Source: Streptomyces sp. YS415 (GTDB lineage: Bacteria > Actinomycetota > Actinomycetes > Streptomycetales > Streptomycetaceae). From it: DNA of 64,000 nucleotides. The position numbers and the translations under genes were made by a program. Each line of letters opens with the position of its first letter. Positions within the stretch are counted from its first letter, which is position 1. Shown in pieces: positions 51,185 to 62,372 of the stretch. The stretch lies in the NCBI RefSeq assembly GCF_023544665.1, contig NZ_JAMJFL010000003.1, positions 62,001-126,000 of the forward strand. Direction: 5' to 3'. The notes under the pieces are model-generated. The model searched no databases. It saw only the letters and a program-made list of their open reading frames with translations, and was not told where the DNA came from.

Positions 51185-52843
51185 ATGAAGCAGCAGTCGA
51201 ACGACACCTACGACGTCGTCATCCTCGGCACCGGCCTGGCCGGCTCCGTCCTGGGTGCGATCCTCGCCAAGGCCGGGAACAAGGTCCTGCTCATGGACGC
51301 CGGCTCCCACCCGCGGTTCGCCATCGGCGAGTCGACCGTCGGCTACACGCTGGTCCACTTACGGATGCTCGCGCACCGCTACGGCGTCCCGGAGATCGGC
51401 CACCTCGGCAGCCTGGAGGAGTGCAACAAGTACATCAGCACGTCCTCCGGCCTGAAGCGGCACTTCGGCTTCATGATCCACCGCGACGGCCAGGAGCCCG
51501 ACCCGCGGGAGATCAACCAGTTCCGGCTGCCGAAGGTCCTCCACCTGGCCAGCCACTACTTCCGCCAGGACATCGACCAGTACCTCTTCCACGTGGCCCT
51601 GAAGTACGGCTGCGAGGCCCTGCAGAACTACCGCGTCGACAAGGTCGACTTCGACGACGACGGCGTCACGGTCATCGGTGAGGACGGTACGACTCACCGG
51701 GCCCGCTTCGTCGTCGACGGCAGTGGATTCCGCTCCCCGCTCGCCGAACAGCTGGGCCTGCGTGACGAGCCGTGCAAGCTCAAGCACCACGCCCGCTCGA
51801 TCTTCACCCACATGATCAACGTCGACCGCGTCGACGACCACACGCGCATGGGCCCGGACGACGTGCCCCCGCGGCCCTGGCACGAGGGCACCATGCACCA
51901 CATGTTCGACCGCGGCTGGTTCTGGATCATCCCGTTCGACAACCACCCCAAGAGCACCAACCCGCTGTGCAGTGTCGGCCTCCAGCTCGACCCGCGTCGC
52001 TACCCCAAGCCCAGCGACATGACGGCCGAGGAGGAGTTCTGGCACCACGTCGACCGGTTCCCGCTGGTCAAGCGGCAGCTGGCCAACGCCCGCAGCGTCC
52101 GCCCGTGGGTGAGCACCGGCCGGCTGCAGTACTCGTCCAAGCAGGTCGTCGGCGAGCGCTGGGTCCTGCTGCCGCACGCGGCCGGCTTCGTCGACCCGCT
52201 GTTCTCGCGGGGTCTGTCCAACACCTCCGAGATCCTCAACGTGCTCGCCTGGCGGCTGATCCGGGCACTGAAGCGGGACGACTTCGACCCCGCGCAGTTC
52301 GAGTACGTCGAGAAGCTGGAGCAGAACCTGCTCCACTTCAACGACCGCCTGGTCAACTCCGCGTTCATCAGCTTCCAGGACTACGACCTCTGGAACGCGG
52401 TCTTCCGGATCTGGAGCTACGGCTCCCTGCCCGGCGCCTTCCGCGTCATCCACGAGGACCTCAAGGCCCGGCGGCAGAACGACCCGGAGATCTGGAAGGC
52501 GATGGAGGACGTACCGAGCCCCGGCCTGTGGTGGCCGGACAAGCCCGAGTACCGGCAGATCTTCGACGAGATGGCCGACTACTGCGAGGCCGTCGACGCC
52601 GGGGAGATGGACTCCCAGGACGCCGCGGCCAGGCTGTTCGCCAAGCTGCGCCAGGCCGACTGGATCCCGCCGTCGCTGCAGATCGCCGACCCGGACGCCC
52701 GGTTCATCGACCCGAGTCCGAAGCGGCTGCGCAACATGCTGATCTGGTCCCGCACCAAGGCGCCCGAGGACATGCGGCCGTACATGGTGGGCACCGCGGT
52801 CGAGGCGATCAAGCACTTCGTGAAGGGCAAGCGAATCTTCTGA
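51185..52843 (+). CDS. Flavin-dependent halogenase (A4)
   Basis: A 552-residue halogenase of the same subfamily with the FAD motif ILGTGLAGSVLGAILAKAG, FAIGESTVGYT, a lysine in GLKRHFGFMIH and an intact WFWIIP signature at 245-250. ATG 51185 follows GAGGAG by 4 bp; an in-frame ATG at 51161 overlapping the previous stop is equally possible and would add 8 residues. A TTA codon (51359-51361) lies near the start of the conserved region, so this and probably the downstream gene depend on bldA. It shares its closing segment (KGKRIF) with the 45954-47633 protein (KGRRIF), which suggests these two form one sub-branch. Confidence 0.88.
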   Translation: MKQQSNDTYDVVILGTGLAGSVLGAILAKAGNKVLLMDAGSHPRFAIGESTVGYTLVHLRMLAHRYGVPEIGHLGSLEECNKYISTSSGLKRHFGFMIHRDGQEPDPREINQFRLPKVLHLASHYFRQDIDQYLFHVALKYGCEALQNYRVDKVDFDDDGVTVIGEDGTTHRARFVVDGSGFRSPLAEQLGLRDEPCKLKHHARSIFTHMINVDRVDDHTRMGPDDVPPRPWHEGTMHHMFDRGWFWIIPFDNHPKSTNPLCSVGLQLDPRRYPKPSDMTAEEEFWHHVDRFPLVKRQLANARSVRPWVSTGRLQYSSKQVVGERWVLLPHAAGFVDPLFSRGLSNTSEILNVLAWRLIRALKRDDFDPAQFEYVEKLEQNLLHFNDRLVNSAFISFQDYDLWNAVFRIWSYGSLPGAFRVIHEDLKARRQNDPEIWKAMEDVPSPGLWWPDKPEYRQIFDEMADYCEAVDAGEMDSQDAAARLFAKLRQADWIPPSLQIADPDARFIDPSPKRLRNMLIWSRTKAPEDMRPYMVGTAVEAIKHFVKGKRIF

Positions 52844-52958
52844 GCGGGCGAAGGGGGCCCGCTCGCGGCCGACGGGACGTGATGTCCCGTCGGCCACAGG
52901 GCTGTGACGGCGAACCCGCGCCGTACACGTACGACATGCCAGACATCAGGAGGAGAGC

Positions 52959-54644
52959 GTGACGAAATCCCAGGCGTCCGCACTGCCCGACCCGGGCAGC
53001 GCCCGGGCCCCCGACCCCGCGGAGAAGTACGACGTGGCCATCCTCGGCGGCACGCTCGCCGGAGGCCTGCTCGGCGCCGTGCTGTCCAAGCAGGGGGTGC
53101 GGGTCCTGCTCGTACCGGCCGCGCACGACCGGACCGAGGCCTCCGGGGAGACCACGGTCCCCTACACGGCCGAGGTCTTCCTGCTGCTGGCCAAGCGCTT
53201 CGGCATCCCGGAGATCGCGGCCTTCGGCCTTTTCCCCGACCTGCCCGAGGACATCCGCCGGGACAGCGGCATCAAGAAGAGCCTCGGCTTCCTCTACCAC
53301 CGTCGGGGGGAGGAGCAACGACCCGACGAGGCCGTCCAGTTCAATGTCCCCGGCGAGCACGCGGAGTGGCATCTGGAGCGCCGCAGTGTCGACATGTACA
53401 CGGTGCGCCTGGCCCACCGCTACGGCGCGGCCGTCCTGCCGCACGGCGTGCACGCCACCGACGCGTGGACCGATCCCGACGGGGCCCGGGTGGAGACCAG
53501 CGACGGCCATGTGTGGCGCGCCCGCTACATCGTGGACGTCAGCGGCCCCGACTCCCCGCTGGTGGCCCGCAACGGCGGCGACGACGCCGAACCGCGGCTC
53601 GCCCTGCGCTCCCGGGTCATCGCCACCCACATGACGGGCGTCGCCCGCTTCGAGGAGATACGCGACGCCGCGGACTATCCGCGCGCCACCGCCTGGTCCC
53701 AGGGCACGGTGCACCACATCTTCGACGGCGGCTGGATCCAGCTCGTCCGCTTCGACAACCACCGCGACGGCGACAACCCCGCCACCGGTGTGACGCTCAG
53801 CCTCGACCCCGGCCGCTGGGAGCACCTTCCGGAGGACCCCGAGAAGGCCTTCCAGGTCGTGGTCGAGCAGTACCCCGACCTGGCCCGGCAGTTCGCCTCC
53901 GCGCAGGCGGTACGGCCCTGGACGAGCGCCCCGCTGTGGCAGCGCACCGCCGCCCGCACCCAGGGCGACCGCTGGTTCGCGCTGGAGCGGACCGCGGCGC
54001 GCAACGACATGTTCCTCTCCCGGGACGTCACCATGGCCGCGGAGATGGTGCACGCCCTGGCCACGGCGCTGATCCCGGCGGTGCGCCGCGACGACTTCTC
54101 GCCGGCGCCCTTCGCCCGCATCGCCGCCTTCCAGGACGAGCTCGCCGCCTTCAACGACCGGTGGCTGGCCGGCGCCCGCATCGCGAGCCAGGACTTCCGG
54201 CTCTGGAACGCCTACTCCCGGGTCTGGCTGCTGTGGCAGATCCTCGCCGACCTCTCGCTCAAGCGGGCCCGTCTCGACGTCGAGGCGAGCCACGGCGGCC
54301 GGGACTGGAGGCCGGTGGAGCGCTTCGAACTGGGCGGCATCTGGTTCCACGTACCCGAAGGGCTGCGCGGCATCATCGACCGCTCGCTGCGGACGATCGA
54401 GCGGGTGGGCGCCGGTGAACTCGCGGCCGCGCCGGCGGCCGACGGCATCTTCGCCGAGCTGCGCCGGGAGAAGTTCGTGCCCCCGCTGTACGCCTTCGGC
54501 GACCCCGAGGCGAAGGTCTACCACTTCACCATCCCCAAGCGCCTGAAGATGCTGTGGTGGGTCAAGACCTCGGCCCCCGCGGACTTCCGCCGCCTGCTGA
54601 CCCGCGACAACGTGACCTCGGTGACCTCGGCGACATCCCGCTGA
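52959..54644 (+). CDS. Degenerate halogenase-family flavoprotein (A5), probably not a halogenase
   Basis: A 561-residue homologue of its four upstream relatives with key motifs eroded. The FAD loop reads ILGGTLAGGLLGAVLSKQG, FAIGESTxxYT becomes EASGETTVPYT, and the WxWxIP signature is replaced by W259-I-Q-L-V-R264. A lysine is kept in GIKKSLGFLYH, and the overall length and C-terminus are preserved, so it is not a decaying pseudogene. It may be a flavin-dependent oxidase or coupling enzyme, or a non-catalytic partner for the active halogenases. A GTG start with AGGAGGAGAG upstream is used. It is the last gene of the rightward halogenase operon, before two hairpins. Confidence 0.85.
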   Translation: MTKSQASALPDPGSARAPDPAEKYDVAILGGTLAGGLLGAVLSKQGVRVLLVPAAHDRTEASGETTVPYTAEVFLLLAKRFGIPEIAAFGLFPDLPEDIRRDSGIKKSLGFLYHRRGEEQRPDEAVQFNVPGEHAEWHLERRSVDMYTVRLAHRYGAAVLPHGVHATDAWTDPDGARVETSDGHVWRARYIVDVSGPDSPLVARNGGDDAEPRLALRSRVIATHMTGVARFEEIRDAADYPRATAWSQGTVHHIFDGGWIQLVRFDNHRDGDNPATGVTLSLDPGRWEHLPEDPEKAFQVVVEQYPDLARQFASAQAVRPWTSAPLWQRTAARTQGDRWFALERTAARNDMFLSRDVTMAAEMVHALATALIPAVRRDDFSPAPFARIAAFQDELAAFNDRWLAGARIASQDFRLWNAYSRVWLLWQILADLSLKRARLDVEASHGGRDWRPVERFELGGIWFHVPEGLRGIIDRSLRTIERVGAGELAAAPAADGIFAELRREKFVPPLYAFGDPEAKVYHFTIPKRLKMLWWVKTSAPADFRRLLTRDNVTSVTSATSR

Positions 54645-54660
54645 CCGCACCTCCTCCCCG

Positions 54661-54702
54661 CACCGCGGCGCCGCCCCCTCACCAGGGGGCGGCGCCGTGG
54701 TG
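54661..54702. terminator. Terminator hairpin between convergent A5 and flavin reductase genes
   Basis: A 19-bp stem (54661-54679 with 54684-54702) with one mismatch and a CACC loop lies 17 bp after the A5 stop. It could work in both directions. Confidence 0.75.
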
Positions 54703-54736
54703 TGTGCGGCCCGGGGTCCTGCCCCGACAGCCCGAA

Positions 54737-54762
54737 GCCCGCCACCGGATTCGGTGGCGGGC
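54737..54762. terminator. Second hairpin in the same convergent gap
   Basis: A perfect 11-bp stem (54737-54747 with 54752-54762) with a 4-base loop lies 25 bp beyond the end of the leftward flavin reductase gene. It is probably the terminator of the leftward operon. Confidence 0.65.
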
Positions 54763-54787
54763 CGGAAGGGGAGCCGGGCCGCGGTGC

Positions 54788-55306
54788 CTAGCCCGCGTTG
54801 GGCAGGAGCCGGGCGTAGGCGCCCCGCCAGTAGGTCAGCGGGAAGCGGTCCTCCGCGGTGCCGCCGCCCACCACCCGGCCTATCAGCAGGGTGTGGTCGC
54901 CGGCCTCCACCGCGTCGTGCAGCTCGCACTCCGCGTACCCCACGTTGACCGCCAGCAGCGGGGTGCCCGTCTCCGGGCCCGGGGTCCAGCGGACCCGCTC
55001 GAACTTGTCCGTCGCGCCCGAGGCGAACAGCTGCGAGGCCATCTGGCCCTGCGAACCGAGGATGTTGACCGAGAACTGGGCCCGGTCCAGCACCGCCCGG
55101 AGCGTGCCGCTGCGGTTGCTGACGCTCGCCAGCAGCAGCGGCGGGTCCACGGAGACACTGCACACCGCGGAGCAGGTCAGACCGCGCGGCTCGTCCTCCT
55201 TGTCCAGTGTGGTGACGATGGAGACCCCGCTGGCCAGGGACGCCATGACGGTGCGGAACAGCTGGATGTCGACGGACTGGGCCAGGGTGGGCATCGCGGT
55301 CTGCAT
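54788..55306 (-). CDS. Flavin reductase (HpaC-like), FADH2 supply for the halogenases
   Basis: A 172-residue NAD(P)H:flavin oxidoreductase of the short HpaC/ActVB class, with FRTVMASLASGVSIVTT, RGLTCSAVCSVSVDPPLLL and a histidine near the C-terminal third (GDHTLLIGRV). It should supply free FADH2 to the halogenases and possibly the ActVA-ORF5-like enzyme, all of which need it. ATG 55306 overlaps the stop of the upstream prolyl ligase gene; GTG 55309 is an alternative. It is the last gene of the leftward operon. Confidence 0.9.
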   Translation of the reverse strand: MQTAMPTLAQSVDIQLFRTVMASLASGVSIVTTLDKEDEPRGLTCSAVCSVSVDPPLLLASVSNRSGTLRAVLDRAQFSVNILGSQGQMASQLFASGATDKFERVRWTPGPETGTPLLAVNVGYAECELHDAVEAGDHTLLIGRVVGGGTAEDRFPLTYWRGAYARLLPNAG

Positions 55307-56787
55307 CACAGCTCACCCGCCTCGACGGCCGTGACCAGCGCGGCCCGGTGGAGCTTGCCGTTGGGAGTCCTCGGCAGATCCTCTGCGATGTGCAAACGGT
55401 CGATGTTCATATAGGTGGGCAACCTTTCCGCACAGCGGCGTTTGATGGCGAGCAGGGAGGGCCGCTGTCCCGGCGAGGGGACGACGACCGCGTGCAGTTG
55501 GGACGTGAGGCCGGTGCCGATCACCAGAACCGTCACCTCGGCGACGGACTCGAGGGTGCCGATGGCCGCCTCGATCTCGCCCAGCTCGATCCGGTTGCCG
55601 CGCACCTTCACCATGTGGTCGCGGCGTCCGACGTACTCCAGGTTTCCGTCCGCCCCGAGCCGGGCGATGTCACCGGTGCGGTACGCACCCTCGTGGGGGC
55701 CGCGCCCCCAGTAGCCGAGCATCACCGTCGGGCCGGTCACCACGACCTCGCCCTCACCGCCCTCGGGGCCGTCCAGGGTGACGGTGTCGCCGGAGCAGGC
55801 CGTGCCGATCGGCAGCGGGGTCTCCCGCTTCAGGTCGGCCTCGGTGACCTCGTAGGAGGTGCAGACGTTGGTCTCGGTCGGCCCGTACCAGTTCAGCAGC
55901 CGCACCCCGGGCCATGCCTTGCGCAGCTCCTGGACGTGGTGGATGGCGAACGGCTCGCCGGCGAACAGGCAGACCCGCAGCGACGACGGGGGAGGCCCGT
56001 CCAGCAGACCGCCCTCCCGCATCATCAGGCTGATCGCGGACGGCACCGAGTACCAGACGGTGATCAGCCGCTGCCGCATGAACTCCGCCAGCTGCAGCGG
56101 GGCGTACGCCAGTTCCTCGGGGACCAGGTGCACCGAGGCGCCGGAGGCGAAGGCGCCGTACAGGTCGAACACCGAGAGGTCGAAGTTGAACGGCGCGTGG
56201 TTCGACAGCCGGTCGGAGACGGTGAGCTGGAGCTCCTCGACCGCCCAGTCCACGAAGGCCAGCGCGTTGCGGTGGCTGATCATCACGCCCTTGGGCTCAC
56301 CGGTGGAGCCCGAGGTGTAGAGGATGTACGCCGGGTCGTCCGGCTCGTTGCGGTACTGCGCCGGGCGCACCCCGTCCTCGGCCCGGCCGAACAGTTCCTC
56401 GAAGCCGGCCAGCGGCGCCGCGTCGAACTCCGCGGCCCGGGCCCGCTCCACCCCGCCCGCGTCGGCCACGACCAGCTTCGGCTCGCAGCCGGCCGCGATC
56501 CTGGCCACCCGGGCCGGCGGGTTGGAGCCGGTGACCGGCACGTACAGGGCGCCGATGCGCAGCGCGGCCTGCATGACGGCGATCGCGTCGACGCTCTTGT
56601 GACTCCAGATGATCACCCGGTCGCCGACGCCCACCCCGCTCTCCAGCAGAGCCGCGGCATACCGGTCCGCGCGGCGGTCCAGCGTCCGGTAGTCGACGGG
56701 GCCGTCCGCCCCGTGCACCGCCACGGCGTACGGATTGCGCCGGGCGGAGTCGTACAGCAGGCGGTGCAGGCTGACGTTGGTGCTCAT
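55306..56787 (-). CDS. L-prolyl-AMP ligase (PltF/RedM-like)
   Basis: A 493-residue stand-alone adenylation enzyme. Features are the A3 motif ILYTSGSTGEPKGVMIS, SNHAPFNFDLSVFDLYGAF, NWYGPTETNVCTSYEV and the C-terminal MVKVRGNRIELGEIEAAI with PNGKLHR. Its length and layout match the PltF/RedM group, which activate L-proline and load it onto a PltL-type carrier. Together with the adjacent dehydrogenase this makes pyrrole-2-carboxyl-S-carrier. The ATG overlaps the dehydrogenase stop (ATGA), so the two are coupled, as in other pyrrole pathways. Its carrier protein is 27 kb away. Confidence 0.92.
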   Translation of the reverse strand: MSTNVSLHRLLYDSARRNPYAVAVHGADGPVDYRTLDRRADRYAAALLESGVGVGDRVIIWSHKSVDAIAVMQAALRIGALYVPVTGSNPPARVARIAAGCEPKLVVADAGGVERARAAEFDAAPLAGFEELFGRAEDGVRPAQYRNEPDDPAYILYTSGSTGEPKGVMISHRNALAFVDWAVEELQLTVSDRLSNHAPFNFDLSVFDLYGAFASGASVHLVPEELAYAPLQLAEFMRQRLITVWYSVPSAISLMMREGGLLDGPPPSSLRVCLFAGEPFAIHHVQELRKAWPGVRLLNWYGPTETNVCTSYEVTEADLKRETPLPIGTACSGDTVTLDGPEGGEGEVVVTGPTVMLGYWGRGPHEGAYRTGDIARLGADGNLEYVGRRDHMVKVRGNRIELGEIEAAIGTLESVAEVTVLVIGTGLTSQLHAVVVPSPGQRPSLLAIKRRCAERLPTYMNIDRLHIAEDLPRTPNGKLHRAALVTAVEAGEL

Positions 56788-57920
56788 AGTCCCAGCTCCC
56801 TGGAGATGATGTCGCGCTGGATGTCCGATGTGCCGGAGAAGATGACGGAGGGCACCGCGTCCCGCAGGGCGGCCTCGATGCCCTCGGCGCGCTGGTAGCC
56901 ACGACCGCCGAAGAGCCGGATGGTGTCCAGCGCCGTGGCGACCACCCCCTCGGAGACCGCCAGCTTGGACAGGGCGATCCACAGGGTGGCCGGGCCGCCG
57001 CGGTCCATCTCCCAGGCGGCGCGGTACAGCAGCAGCCGGGCGCTCTCGGTGCGCAGCTTCATGTCCGCGATCCGGTGCGACACGGCCTGGAACTGGGAGA
57101 TCCGGCGCCCCGACTGCCGCCGGGTCCGGGCGTGTTCGACGGCCCGGTCCAGCAGATGGTCCGCGAGCCCGAGGAAGCCGGCGAACAGGCAGCACCGCTC
57201 CCAGCCCATCGAGTGCTGGAAGATGAAGCCGCCCTGGCCTTCCTCGCCGAGGACCTGCTCGTCGGGCACGAAGCAGTTCTCGAACGTCAGCCGGCCGGCC
57301 GGGACATGGGCCATCCCCATCTTCTCGAAGGGCTCCCCGATCGTCAGACCGGGGGCGCCGCGCTCCACCACGAACCCGGTGACGCCCAGATACCCCGCCT
57401 TCGGGTCGGTCGTCGCGTACGTCGTGAAGACGTCCGCCGCCGGACCGTTGGTGACGAAACTCTTCTCACCGTTGAGGATCCAGCCGCCGTCCGTGCGCTC
57501 GCCGACCGTGGCGAGACGGGAGACATCGGAACCCGCCTCGTCCTCCGTCATGGCGTTGCCGGCGATCAGCTCGCCCGAGCACATCTCCGGCAGGATCCGG
57601 GACTTGAGGGCCGGGCTGCCGAAGTCGACGATCGGCATGGCGCAGGCGAACAGGTGCGCCGAGGCGCCGAAGACCAGCCCGGTGCGGTCGCAGCCGCGGC
57701 CGAGGGCCTCCACCTGCCGTGCGGTGTCCAGGGCACCGAGCCCGCCACCGCCGTACTCCGCGGGCACGGAGAGCCCCAGCAGGCCCAGCTTCCCCAGCTG
57801 CGTCCAGTCGCCGCGGTCGTAGTACCCGGCCGTGCCGTCACTGGCGGGGAACGCCTCGCGTACGGCGGTCAGGGTGCGGTCGTACGCCTGCCTCTGTTCC
57901 TCGGTCCAGGCGAAGTCCAT
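56784..57920 (-). CDS. Prolyl-carrier-protein dehydrogenase (PltE/RedW-like)
   Basis: A 378-residue flavoprotein with the acyl-CoA dehydrogenase fold. It shows MDFAWTEEQRQAYDRTL, NAMTEDEAGSDVSRLAT, WILNGEKSFVTNGP and the C-terminal RLFGGRGYQRAEGIEAALRD. Enzymes of this type perform the four-electron oxidation of prolyl-S-carrier to pyrrolyl-2-carboxyl-S-carrier. The pairing with the prolyl-AMP ligase identifies it; on sequence alone it could be a general acyl-CoA dehydrogenase. ATG 57920 starts the conserved N-terminal helix and has an AAAGG-containing leader. It lies 20 bp downstream of the antiporter gene in the same operon. Confidence 0.9.
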   Translation of the reverse strand: MDFAWTEEQRQAYDRTLTAVREAFPASDGTAGYYDRGDWTQLGKLGLLGLSVPAEYGGGGLGALDTARQVEALGRGCDRTGLVFGASAHLFACAMPIVDFGSPALKSRILPEMCSGELIAGNAMTEDEAGSDVSRLATVGERTDGGWILNGEKSFVTNGPAADVFTTYATTDPKAGYLGVTGFVVERGAPGLTIGEPFEKMGMAHVPAGRLTFENCFVPDEQVLGEEGQGGFIFQHSMGWERCCLFAGFLGLADHLLDRAVEHARTRRQSGRRISQFQAVSHRIADMKLRTESARLLLYRAAWEMDRGGPATLWIALSKLAVSEGVVATALDTIRLFGGRGYQRAEGIEAALRDAVPSVIFSGTSDIQRDIISRELGL

Positions 57921-57940
57921 GGTGGATGCCTGCCTTTCAG

Positions 57941-59257
57941 TCACTTTGGGGAGGTGAGCACGGAGTCCTGCTGGACCGCGGGCCGGGACTTCAGCAGCTC
58001 CTCGTGGGCGCGCTCGTTGGGCCGGGCCAGCAGGGCGGACAGCAGCGGCGCGGCCATCGCGGTCGTGACCAGCGCCATGATGACCATCGCGCTGAACAGC
58101 TCGATGCTGAGCAGGCCCAGTTGCAGACCGACGTTGAGGATCACCAGCTCGGTCAGACCGCGGGTGTTCATCAGCAGCCCGAGCGTGGTGGCGTCCCGCC
58201 AGTTCATCCCGGTCAGCTTGGCCGGGATGGCCACGCCGCCGAGCTTGCCGAGGCAGGCCACCGCGATCACGGCCAGCATCACGAGCAGACCCTGGCCGGT
58301 CATCGTGGTGAGGTCGACGGACAGGCCGGTCACGACGAAGAACAGGGGCAGCAGCAGCTTGCTGGCGCTCTCCATCGGGCCGAAGGCCGACTGCATCATC
58401 ATGCGGTCGCGCGGCATGACCAGACCGAAGAAGAACGCGCCGAAGATGGCGTGGATGCCGATCTCCGAGGTGAGCCAGGCGGAGCCGAAGGCACCGCACG
58501 CGGCGAAGACCATGATGTAGGGCCCCGCCGACCGCGGCAGCTTGGCGGACACCTTGGCGAGCAGCGGCTTGACGATCCAGAGCATCCCGGCGACGTACAC
58601 CAGCGACCACAGCAGCATCGTGATGAACGCGCCCGTGCCGGAGGCCGTCACCAGCGCCACGACCAGGGCGAGCATGCACCAGGCCAGCACGTCGTCGGCC
58701 GCCGCCAGCGCCAGGGAGAGCGCGCCGGGCCGGCTGAACTGCAGGCCCTGGTCGGCGACGATGCGGGCCAGCACCGGGAAGGCCGTGATCGACATCGCCA
58801 CGCCGAGATAGAGGGTGAACTCGAACATCCCGGTCTCTTTGCCGTTCACGGTCCCGTAGGTGCCGTAGATCAGCGCGGCCAGGCCCATGCCCAGGGCGAG
58901 CGGGCAGGCGATCGAACTCAGCCAGATGATGCCGGTGGACTTGCGGCGTCCGCTGAAGCTCGTGCCGTCGAACTCCCAGCCGATGACGAACATGAACAGG
59001 ATGAGGCCGATCTGGGCCGCGGTGCCCAGATGGGCCCGTGCCTCGAGCGGGAAGAACTTCTCCGGCAGATCTCCTGGCAGCAGACCGAGCAGGCTGGGGC
59101 CCAGGCAGATGCCCGCGGCGATCTCACCGACGACCGCGGGCTGTCGTATGCGGCGGGCACCGATGGCGAAGGCGACGCCCACCAACAACGTCAGCGCGAC
59201 GCCACCGATCACTGTTGTGGTCAGCCACTCTGAGTTGGCGGCAGCGAGTGAGCTCAC
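57941..59257 (-). CDS. CPA2-family cation/proton antiporter
   Basis: A 438-residue membrane protein of the monovalent cation:proton antiporter-2 (KefB/GerN-like) family with about 12-13 membrane segments, including AAGICLGPSLLGLLPG, LALAAADDVLAWCMLALVVAL with its paired aspartates and MNTRGLTELVILNVGL. There is no C-terminal TrkA domain. Antiporters of this family are recurrent in antibiotic clusters. If the product is a protonophore, as pyrrolomycin-like phenols are, it could help restore ion or pH balance, but that is inferred. A GTG start with AAGGAG upstream is used. It lies 35 bp after korB in the leftward operon. Confidence 0.9.
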   Translation of the reverse strand: MSSLAAANSEWLTTTVIGGVALTLLVGVAFAIGARRIRQPAVVGEIAAGICLGPSLLGLLPGDLPEKFFPLEARAHLGTAAQIGLILFMFVIGWEFDGTSFSGRRKSTGIIWLSSIACPLALGMGLAALIYGTYGTVNGKETGMFEFTLYLGVAMSITAFPVLARIVADQGLQFSRPGALSLALAAADDVLAWCMLALVVALVTASGTGAFITMLLWSLVYVAGMLWIVKPLLAKVSAKLPRSAGPYIMVFAACGAFGSAWLTSEIGIHAIFGAFFFGLVMPRDRMMMQSAFGPMESASKLLLPLFFVVTGLSVDLTTMTGQGLLVMLAVIAVACLGKLGGVAIPAKLTGMNWRDATTLGLLMNTRGLTELVILNVGLQLGLLSIELFSAMVIMALVTTAMAAPLLSALLARPNERAHEELLKSRPAVQQDSVLTSPK

Positions 59258-59292
59258 TGGGTCTCCTTATGAACGGGTGGGGCGGGAACGGA

Positions 59293-60295
59293 TCAGCGGC
59301 TCCATGTGTCGCTGCCGGCGAGGACGGCCGCGAGGTCGCCCTTGCCGTTCTGTTCGACCGCGGCTTCCAGTTGGTCGGCCAGCTCCCGGTCGTAGACCGG
59401 CCGTTCGACGTCCCGGAAGACCCCGATCGGCGTGTGGTGCAAGGTCTGCGGATCCGCGAGCCGGGACAGCGCGAAGGCGGTGGTCGGGGAGGCCGAGCGG
59501 GCGTCGTGGACGAGGACGCGGTCCTCGTTCGCGTCGGTCACGTCGACCACCTCCAGATCGCCGGTGGCCGGGTCGCGGACGACCCCCTTGGCACCGCCCG
59601 CACCGAAGCGGACGGGCCGGCCGTGCTCCAGCCGGATCACCGACTCCTGTGCCTGCTGCTTGTCCTTCAGGACGTCGAAGGCGCCGTCGTTGAAGATGTT
59701 GCAGTTCTGGTAGATCTCCACCAGCGCGGTGCCCGGGTGCTCATGGGCGGCGCGCAGCACCTCGGTGAGGTGCTTGCGGTCGGAGTCGACGGTCCGGGCC
59801 ACGAAGGTGGCCTCGGCGCCGAGGGCCAGCGACACCGGGTTGAAGGGCGCGTCGAGCGAGCCCATCGGTGTCGACTTGGTGATCTTCCCGACCTCGCTGG
59901 TCGGGCTGTACTGGCCCTTGGTCAGGCCGTAGATGCGGTTGTTGAACAGCAGGATCTTGAGGTTCACATTGCGGCGCAGGGCGTGGATCAGGTGGTTGCC
60001 GCCGATGGACAGCGCGTCGCCGTCCCCGGTCACCACCCACACGCTCAGATCGGGCCGGGTCACGGACAGACCGGTGGCGATCGCCGGGGCCCGGCCGTGG
60101 ATGGAGTGCATGCCGTAGGTGTTCATGTAGTACGGGAAGCGCGAGGAGCAGCCGATCCCGGAGATGAAGACGATGTTCTCCCGTGCCACCCCCAGTTCGG
60201 GCATGAAGCCCTGCACGGCCGCGAGGATCGCGTAGTCACCGCACCCGGGGCACCAGCGCACCTCCTGGTCGGACTTGAAGTCACGGGCGAGCAGG

Positions 60296-60306
<11 letters not shown>
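59293..60306 (-). CDS. korB: 2-oxoacid:ferredoxin oxidoreductase beta subunit
   Basis: A 337-residue TPP-binding beta subunit. It shows [16 protein letters not shown] with the first cluster cysteines, [16 protein letters not shown], the TPP/magnesium motif [12 protein letters not shown] and [16 protein letters not shown]. With the alpha subunit it oxidatively decarboxylates a 2-oxoacid, in actinomycetes usually 2-oxoglutarate, to the acyl-CoA while reducing ferredoxin. Its ATG overlaps the korA stop by 11 bp. The genes are normally housekeeping; here they lie between the pyrrole genes and the type II ketosynthase, so either they are a cluster copy or the cluster grew around them. Confidence 0.9.
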
Positions 60307-62203
<1,897 letters not shown>

Positions 62204-62271
62204 CGAGCCTCTACCTCTCTCTCGGGGGGTGCCCACGGCGGTTGCAGTGTCGGTAGGTCGCCTAGAGGGGT

Positions 62272-62312
62272 GGTCAAGAAGCGGTGCACCGGGGAGCGTG
62301 CCGACATACGCC
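62272..62312 (+). promoter_or_regulatory. Candidate SARP-type promoter of KS-alpha
   Basis: The heptamers GGTCAAG (62272-62278), GGTGCAC (62283-62289) and GAGCGTG (62294-62300) have an 11-bp period and are followed after 6 bp by TACGCC (62307-62312), 60 bp before KS-alpha. The geometry matches the halogenase promoters, though the first two words are weaker matches. CTCAAGG on the minus strand at 62350-62344 may serve the opposite direction. Confidence 0.45.
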
Positions 62313-62372
62313 CGTCGGCCAGGTCGGGCACCCCTCCACCACCCCTTGAGCCGGCGCGCCGACCATCGCCGC

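Noticed and set aside
52959..54644. Calling halogenase A5 a pseudogene
   Set aside because: The frame is intact at full length, has a strong ribosome site and keeps the fold-determining regions. Only catalytic signatures changed.
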